Origin: Marinobacterium arenosum
GTDB taxonomy: Bacteria > Pseudomonadota > Gammaproteobacteria > Pseudomonadales > Balneatricaceae
Assembly: GCF_019795155.1 (NCBI RefSeq)
Contig: NZ_JAILYN010000032.1
Location: 1 to 58,649 of the forward strand
Reading direction: 5' to 3'
Length of the DNA: 58,649 nucleotides
The notes under the pieces were generated by a model. That model had not been told where the DNA came from, did no database searches, and worked only from the letters and a program-made list of their open reading frames with translations. The position numbers and the translations under genes are program-made. This document shows positions 54,082 to 58,649 of the stretch, piece after piece. Each line of letters opens with the position of its first letter. Positions within the stretch are counted from its first letter, which is position 1.

Positions 54082-55391
54082 AACAGCAGTATAGCGCCGG
54101 CGCTTAGGCCGATGACCAGTGCGATCCAGAAGCCGGCCGGACCCATTGCCGGACGCAGCAGGTCTGTCAGGCCGAGCAGGTAGCCGGTCGGCAGGCCGAT
54201 CACCCAGTAGGCGACGAATACCAGTGTCAGAGGGACAAAGGTATCCTTGTAGCCGCGCAAAGCGCCGGCACAGGCCACCTGAATGGCGTCGGAAAACTGG
54301 AACAGGGCGGCGATGCCGAGTAGCCCCGCGGCCAGCTCGATCAGCTGTGCTTCGCTGGTATACCAGCCGGCGATGAACTCGGGCAGGCCCAGCATCAGGC
54401 TCGAAGAACAGAGTGCGCACAGCAGGGTCAGCTGCAACCCGGTAAATGCGGCGAAGCGGGCGCCTGCCCGGTCGTTGCGGCCGAGCAGCTGGCCGACCCT
54501 GATGGTGATCGCCATCGAGATGCTCAATGGCACCATGAAGGTCATACCGGTAAAACTCAGCGTGATCTGGTGGCTGGCGATGGCGGTCTCACCCTGGCTG
54601 GCCAGCAGCAGGGCGATCACCGAAAACATGCTCGACTCCATCAGCAGTGCGCTGCCGATCGGGATGCCCAGTTTCAGGAATGGCCAGAGTGCGGCCGGGT
54701 CGGGGCGGCGCAGTCGCCCGAATGGCGACAGCGGTTGGAACAGCGTTGATCTTTTCAGGTAGAGGGTACCGCAAGCCAGCATGATCCACATCACCAGCGC
54801 GGTAGCCCAGCCGCAGCCGACGCCACCCATCGCCGGCAGTCCCAATTTTCCGTAGATCAGCACATAGTTCAGCGGAATGTTACAGAGCAGGCCGAGCACC
54901 GCGATCTTCATGATCGGTCGCGTCTGGCCGAATCCTTCGCTATAGCTACGAATAACCTGGTAGAGCAGGATCGCCGGGAAACCCCAGGCGATCGCCTTCA
55001 GGTAGTCGTTGGTCTTGGCGGCTAGCGCCGGTTCGACCTGCATCAGCTGCAGGACCGGGGCGCAGTTGTTCAGCAGCAACCAGGCCAGGGCGCCGAGTGC
55101 CAGGGCGATCCAGCTGCCCTGGTGCAGGGTGTGGACGCTGGCCCGGGTTTGGTCGGCGCCGACCTGGTGGGCGACCAGCGGGGTGGTGGCCATCAGGATG
55201 CCCTGCAGCGCCAGGAACAGCGGCAGCCAGAGGCTGGACCCCAGTGCCACGGCGGCCAGGTCCTGGGCGCCGACCTGGCCGGCCATCAGGGTGTCGACGA
55301 AGCCCATGGCGGCGTAGGCCAACTGGGCGATCATGATCGGGCCGCCGAGGGCGAACAGTAGCCGGGCTTCGGCAAGACGGTTGGTTTTCAA
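54027..55391 (-). CDS. MATE-family multidrug efflux transporter (NorM/MdtK-like)
   Basis: This 454-residue protein has 12 membrane segments. The N-terminus (LAEARLLFALGGPIMIAQLAY, then AAMGFVDTLMAG) lines up with MdtK/NorM, which export cationic drugs by sodium or proton antiport. TTG 55391 gives a length close to MdtK (457) and a matching N-terminus; TTG 55466 would add 25 unmatched residues. The ribosome site is weak for both. A 25-codon ORF in another frame ends just ahead of the start. The end overlaps the DUF3080 gene by 55 bp. Confidence 0.9.
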   Translation of the reverse strand: MKTNRLAEARLLFALGGPIMIAQLAYAAMGFVDTLMAGQVGAQDLAAVALGSSLWLPLFLALQGILMATTPLVAHQVGADQTRASVHTLHQGSWIALALGALAWLLLNNCAPVLQLMQVEPALAAKTNDYLKAIAWGFPAILLYQVIRSYSEGFGQTRPIMKIAVLGLLCNIPLNYVLIYGKLGLPAMGGVGCGWATALVMWIMLACGTLYLKRSTLFQPLSPFGRLRRPDPAALWPFLKLGIPIGSALLMESSMFSVIALLLASQGETAIASHQITLSFTGMTFMVPLSISMAITIRVGQLLGRNDRAGARFAAFTGLQLTLLCALCSSSLMLGLPEFIAGWYTSEAQLIELAAGLLGIAALFQFSDAIQVACAGALRGYKDTFVPLTLVFVAYWVIGLPTGYLLGLTDLLRPAMGPAGFWIALVIGLSAGAILLLCRLLIITRRSPPLPASA

Positions 55392-55572
55392 GCGGGCAAC
55401 AACTTTAGCTGTAATGGTTGAACAACGGCCGGCCGCTGCGGATCCCTTTCTCGCGGGTCCAGTCAATATTGTCGGACATCATTCAGGGGCACGGGCAGGC
55501 GAACAGGCTAGCATAGAGGCGCACGCTGGCCGGCGCAATGCCGGTTTGGCCGTTGGTCGTCTGTCGCCGGGC

Positions 55573-57024
55573 TCAGTAGTCGAGTTCCATATCCTCGCGC
55601 ACCTGTTTGGCTTCCTGCTCCAGGCGCTGGAGCAGTGCCCGGTCGCTATCGGAGAGGCCGGGCTCGCGCAGTGCGAACTTGATCTGGCGCAGGGCGCGGT
55701 CCACGTTGCCGGTCAGCAGGAAATACTCGGTGCGTGCCTGGTGCACGCCAATCCGATCGTCGGCCAGGCCGTACATCTCTGCCAACTGGTAGTGGATCAG
55801 GCTGTCGGTGGGGCGTTTCAGCGCCAATGCCCGGTAAGTTTGCAATGCCGGCCGCGAATGGCCTGCCTGGTGTAGGGCTTCGGCATAGCGCTGCTCAATC
55901 GGATAGTGGTCCGGGTACAGCTTGCGTAGCTGTTCCAGCTCACTCAATGCGGCCTCATGCCGTCGTTCCGCCAGTGCCTGTTCGGCACGGGTCAGGCGGA
56001 TCAGCCAGTGTGTTTTCATGCTGTCATTCAGCTGCTGGTAGGCTTGGTTGGCCTGTTCGAACCGGCGGGCTGTCACGGCGGTGGTGAATACACTGTACAG
56101 AAGTTGCTGGCGCTGTTGCGGCTGGTTGCTCTCCTTGAGCTGTCCCTGCAGGCGGGCCAGCAGCTGCTCCGGGTTGTCGCTGTGGTAGGCGACGACGCGC
56201 GGTTTGACCAGGCTGAAGCTGAGGCTGTCGCCGCTGATCGTCCCCCGGCTGCGACCGAGCTGTGCGGCACGGCCGGCGGAATCGGCAATGCGGGCTTCGG
56301 TGACCGGGTGGGTGGTCAGAAACTCCGGCGGCCGGGAGGCGAAGCGGTAGGCTTCCAGCAGGCGACCGAACATCGCCGGCATCGCGTCGGCGGGATAGCC
56401 GGCGGCGACCAGATTCTGCATGCCGATACGGTCGGCTTCGCGTTCGTTCTGGCGGCTGAACGCCAGCTGGGCGCGTTGGCTGGCGGCCAGCGTCGAGCTG
56501 AGCGCGGCACCACCGGCTTCACCGTCGGCGGCGGCCACCAGTAGGCTGGCCAGCAGGGCGGCGACCATGAAGGGCTGGTTGCGGCGCTGTTCCTCCAGTT
56601 GGGCGGCAAAGTGGCGCTGACTGAGGTGGGCCAGTTCGTGCGCCAGTACCGACGCCAGCTCCCCTTCAGTCTGGGCGGCCAGTAGCAGTCCGGAGTGTAG
56701 ACCGATCACCCCGCCGGGAACCGCGAAGGCGTTGAAGGCGGGATTGTCGAGCACAAAAATCTCCAGTCGGTGATCGGTCAGCTCGCTCTGGGCGGCCAGT
56801 TTCCAGACCAGGCTTTCCAGGTACTGGCCGGTAACCGGGTCTGGCAGTTGCTTGGCCTGGCCGCGCAGGCTGCGTGCCCAGGCCCTGCCCAGCCGGTATT
56901 CCCGGTCCGGCGTCATACCGCCATAGGCACCTTCGTTAAGTTCCGGCAGATCGCCGACCGCTGGTCGGGCGAAGGAGAGAAGGGTCAATAAAATCAGAGA
57001 GATAATCGGTAATAACCGGTGCAT
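55573..57024 (-). CDS. BepA-like periplasmic M48 metalloprotease with TPR repeats
   Basis: This 483-residue precursor has a signal peptide (about 1-24) and an M48 protease domain with HELAH (129-133, zinc ligands and catalytic Glu) and NEREADRIGM (third ligand). The C-terminal half (about 310-450) is made of TPR repeats. This is the layout of BepA, which assists outer-membrane assembly and degrades stalled LptD/BamA. ATG 57024 directly precedes the signal sequence. It is divergent from the TusA-like gene. Confidence 0.92.
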   Translation of the reverse strand: MHRLLPIISLILLTLLSFARPAVGDLPELNEGAYGGMTPDREYRLGRAWARSLRGQAKQLPDPVTGQYLESLVWKLAAQSELTDHRLEIFVLDNPAFNAFAVPGGVIGLHSGLLLAAQTEGELASVLAHELAHLSQRHFAAQLEEQRRNQPFMVAALLASLLVAAADGEAGGAALSSTLAASQRAQLAFSRQNEREADRIGMQNLVAAGYPADAMPAMFGRLLEAYRFASRPPEFLTTHPVTEARIADSAGRAAQLGRSRGTISGDSLSFSLVKPRVVAYHSDNPEQLLARLQGQLKESNQPQQRQQLLYSVFTTAVTARRFEQANQAYQQLNDSMKTHWLIRLTRAEQALAERRHEAALSELEQLRKLYPDHYPIEQRYAEALHQAGHSRPALQTYRALALKRPTDSLIHYQLAEMYGLADDRIGVHQARTEYFLLTGNVDRALRQIKFALREPGLSDSDRALLQRLEQEAKQVREDMELDY

Positions 57025-57119
57025 CCAGAGGGTATCCGTCGGTCGCCGCTTCGGGGGATTTGGTATATAGTGCTTGACTTGTTTAATCAGGACAACCTTG
57101 TCGGAGTTGGACGTGTTAT

Positions 57120-57356
57120 ATGGCTGAAATTCAGATCGATCAGGTGCTGGATGCCAGTGGGTTGAGTTGCCCGCTGCCGCTGCTGAAAGCCAAACAGGCA
57201 TTGAACGGACTTGCGGTGGGTCAGGTGCTGCAGGTGATCGCCACCGATGGCGGTTCGGTCCGTGACTTTAAGGCCTATACCGATCAGTCGGCCCATCAGC
57301 TGTTGGAGTCCTACACCGACCAGGATCGTTACATCTACATTATTCGCCGCGGTTGA
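57120..57356 (+). CDS. TusA/SirA-like sulfur carrier family protein
   Basis: This 78-residue protein has the motif SGLSCPLPLLKAKQALNGL; the Cys of CPLP is the sulfur-carrier position. CPLP rather than CPEP puts it with the SirA/YedF-type side of the family, whose partners are less well known. It lies 21 bp ahead of an AI-2E family permease on the same strand. Confidence 0.9.
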   Translation: MAEIQIDQVLDASGLSCPLPLLKAKQALNGLAVGQVLQVIATDGGSVRDFKAYTDQSAHQLLESYTDQDRYIYIIRRG

Positions 57357-57377
57357 GACCGGTTCGGAGCTGATGCG

Positions 57378-58451
57378 ATGAAAGAGATCATCCGCAAGTG
57401 GATCGAGAGTTATTTCTCGGACGAAGAAGCGTTGCTGCTGTTCCTGTTGCTGGCGGTGGCCTTGGTCATCATCCTGACCATGGGGCAGACCCTGACCCCG
57501 GTGTTCGCCGGTATCATTCTGGCGTTTCTGATGCAGGGCGCGGTGGACTGGCTGGAGGAGAAACGGCTTCCTCATCTGTTGTCCGTATTGTTGGTGTTCA
57601 GCGGTTTCGTCAGCGCCCTGCTGGCGTTCCTGCTGGTGGTGATGCCGCGCGCCTGGAAGCAGTTGGTGGCATTGTTCAACGAGCTGCCACGCATGGCGTC
57701 GGAGCTGCAGTCGCTGCTGCTGTTGCTGCCCGAGCGCTATCCGGGGCTGGTGTCGGAGCAGCAGCTGCGCGAGCTGATCACCCTGGCCACCCAGGAGATT
57801 TCCAGCGCCGGCCAATGGGTGCTGACCTTCTCATTGAACTCGATTGGCAGTGTGGTGGTGCTGATGGTTTACCTGGTGCTGGTGCCGATCCTGGTGTTTT
57901 TCTTCCTGAAGGATGGCCGTCGACTGGCCAGTTGGTGGGCGTCATTCCTGCCGGAGCGGCGCGAGATGATGACCAAGGTCTGGCTGGAGATGGATGACCA
58001 GATCGCCAACTATATCCGCGGCAAGGCGATCGAGATCCTGATCGTCGGCGGGGTCAGTTACGTGGTGTTCGCGGTCTTCGGGCTGAACTATGCGGCGCTG
58101 CTGGGGATCATGGTCGGTCTGTCGGTGCTGATCCCCTACATCGGCGCCGCATTGGTGACCTTGCCGGTGGCGCTGATCGCTTTCCTGCAGTGGGGCTGGG
58201 GCAGCGAGTTCATGTACCTGATGATCGCCTACGCCATTATCCAGGCGCTGGACGGTAACGTACTGGTACCGCTGCTGTTCTCCGAGGCGGTCAACCTGCA
58301 CCCGGTGTCGATTATCATTGCGGTGCTGGTATTTGGCGGTATCTGGGGCTTCTGGGGGGTGTTCTTCGCGATTCCGCTGGCAACCCTGATCAAGGCGATT
58401 CTCAGTGCCTGGCCGAAGGCGCACCGGATAGCGCCGCTCGCTGAGTCGTAG
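57378..58451 (+). CDS. AI-2E family transporter (PerM/UPF0118)
   Basis: This 357-residue protein has about eight membrane segments. The pattern LVPILVFFFLKDGRRL, then GLSVLIPYIGAALVTLPVALIA, and DGNVLVPLLFSEAVNLHPVSII is diagnostic of the AI-2E exporter/PerM family. Despite the name, most members have no proven autoinducer role, and sodium/proton antiport has been proposed for some. ATG 57378 follows the TusA-like gene by 21 bp. Confidence 0.92.
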   Translation: MKEIIRKWIESYFSDEEALLLFLLLAVALVIILTMGQTLTPVFAGIILAFLMQGAVDWLEEKRLPHLLSVLLVFSGFVSALLAFLLVVMPRAWKQLVALFNELPRMASELQSLLLLLPERYPGLVSEQQLRELITLATQEISSAGQWVLTFSLNSIGSVVVLMVYLVLVPILVFFFLKDGRRLASWWASFLPERREMMTKVWLEMDDQIANYIRGKAIEILIVGGVSYVVFAVFGLNYAALLGIMVGLSVLIPYIGAALVTLPVALIAFLQWGWGSEFMYLMIAYAIIQALDGNVLVPLLFSEAVNLHPVSIIIAVLVFGGIWGFWGVFFAIPLATLIKAILSAWPKAHRIAPLAES

Positions 58452-58530
58452 CGCTTGGTCGCCGTGTGGCCGGTCGCCGACAGGCCTAACTTAGGCTGTC
58501 GTTAAAAAATAAAAAAACCGCGCCAGGCGT

Positions 58531-58567
58531 AATGCCAGTCAGTTAAGCCAACTGACTGGCATTTTTC
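58531..58567 (+). terminator. Long inverted repeat with T run after perM-like gene
   Basis: AATGCCAGTCAGTT (58531-58544) pairs perfectly with AACTGACTGGCATT (58550-58563) around a 5-nt loop and is followed by TTTC. It can act as a terminator for the permease gene. The 14-bp perfect arms and the ORF start right after it also resemble the end of an insertion element. Confidence 0.7.
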
Positions 58568-58586
58568 TTTCTCACGGGGTAGCGGC

Positions 58587-58649
58587 ATGGGCAGCTCTTT
58601 AATGCCCGGGGATAACGCCGCTCTCGCCTTGTCGGCAACACGAAAGTGG
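58587..58649 (+). CDS. Partial ORF at the right edge, unknown
   Basis: An open frame starts at ATG 58587, with GGGG 10 nt upstream, and runs out of the window after 21 codons (MGSSLMPGDNAALAL and so on). It is too short to assign. Its position right after a 14-bp perfect inverted repeat raises the possibility that it is the start of a transposase gene, but a host gene or a chance ORF cannot be excluded. Confidence 0.3.
   Translation, partial: MGSSLMPGDNAALALSATRKW

Overview
The window is a chromosomal segment of a GC-rich gammaproteobacterium. The best guide is the block ccoNOQP-ccoG-ccoH-ccoI-ccoS-(TauE/SafE-like)-hemN-anr-apt at 37.1-49.1 kb. Its gene order, and an Fnr-family protein that resembles Pseudomonas Anr more than E. 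coli Fnr, point to Pseudomonadales or a close relative. htpG, ttcA, rdgC, rlmM, trxC, xthA and a ProQ/FinO protein fit that placement. I see no rRNA, CRISPR array or prophage. Almost all coding space is core metabolism, transport and stress functions.

Layout. 1-1.3 kb: no gene; a 90-bp tandem array of REP-like units, an A-rich hexamer tract and hairpins. 1.3-5.1 kb: aldehyde dehydrogenase plus class III aminotransferase operon, and a membrane-anchored HELLH protein. 5.1-7.4 kb: ttcA bracketed by inverted copies of a palindromic repeat, then a REP-associated tyrosine transposase (RAYT) island with three large palindromes and an internally deleted RAYT copy. 7.4-13.8 kb: GlxA-type regulator and MFS exporter, a cupin, an Nmad3-domain protein, a DMT transporter, and a DUF599 plus two hotdog-thioesterase operon. 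13.8-17.3 kb: htpG with a sigma-32 type promoter, a cytochrome c5-like protein, tRNA-Glu and tRNA-Gly, and repeats. 17.3-23.4 kb: diguanylate cyclase, DUF2892 protein, universal stress protein, xthA, gor, and an unrecognised protein. 23.4-27 kb: modABC and divergent modE with a ModE box between. 27-33 kb: second diguanylate cyclase, L,D-transpeptidase, SulP transporter, YigZ and a CDF efflux protein. 33-37.7 kb: BASS transporter, queE, rdgC and apt. 37.8-49.4 kb: anr, hemN and the complete cbb3 oxidase and assembly set. 49.4-58.6 kb: Tex30-like hydrolase, rlmM, an ABM protein, tusA, proQ, trxC, a DUF3080 lipoprotein, a MATE pump, a BepA-like M48 protease, a second TusA-like protein, an AI-2E family permease, and possibly the edge of another element.

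How the genes work together. The clearest functional unit is microaerobic respiration. Anr (4Fe-4S ligands present) probably activates hemN and the cco cluster through two perfect TTGAT-N4-ATCAA boxes at 40422 and 49369. CcoI, CcoS, CcoG, CcoH and the TauE/SafE-like protein supply copper handling and assembly. The modABC/modE unit is a textbook molybdate uptake system. I did not find a convincing wholly new multi-gene system. The parts that standard annotation does not explain are the palindromic repeats and the RAYT island, a hairpin that covers the trxC initiation region, a perfect 12+12 bp dyad ahead of the GlxA-type regulator, and an orphan Nmad3 gene.
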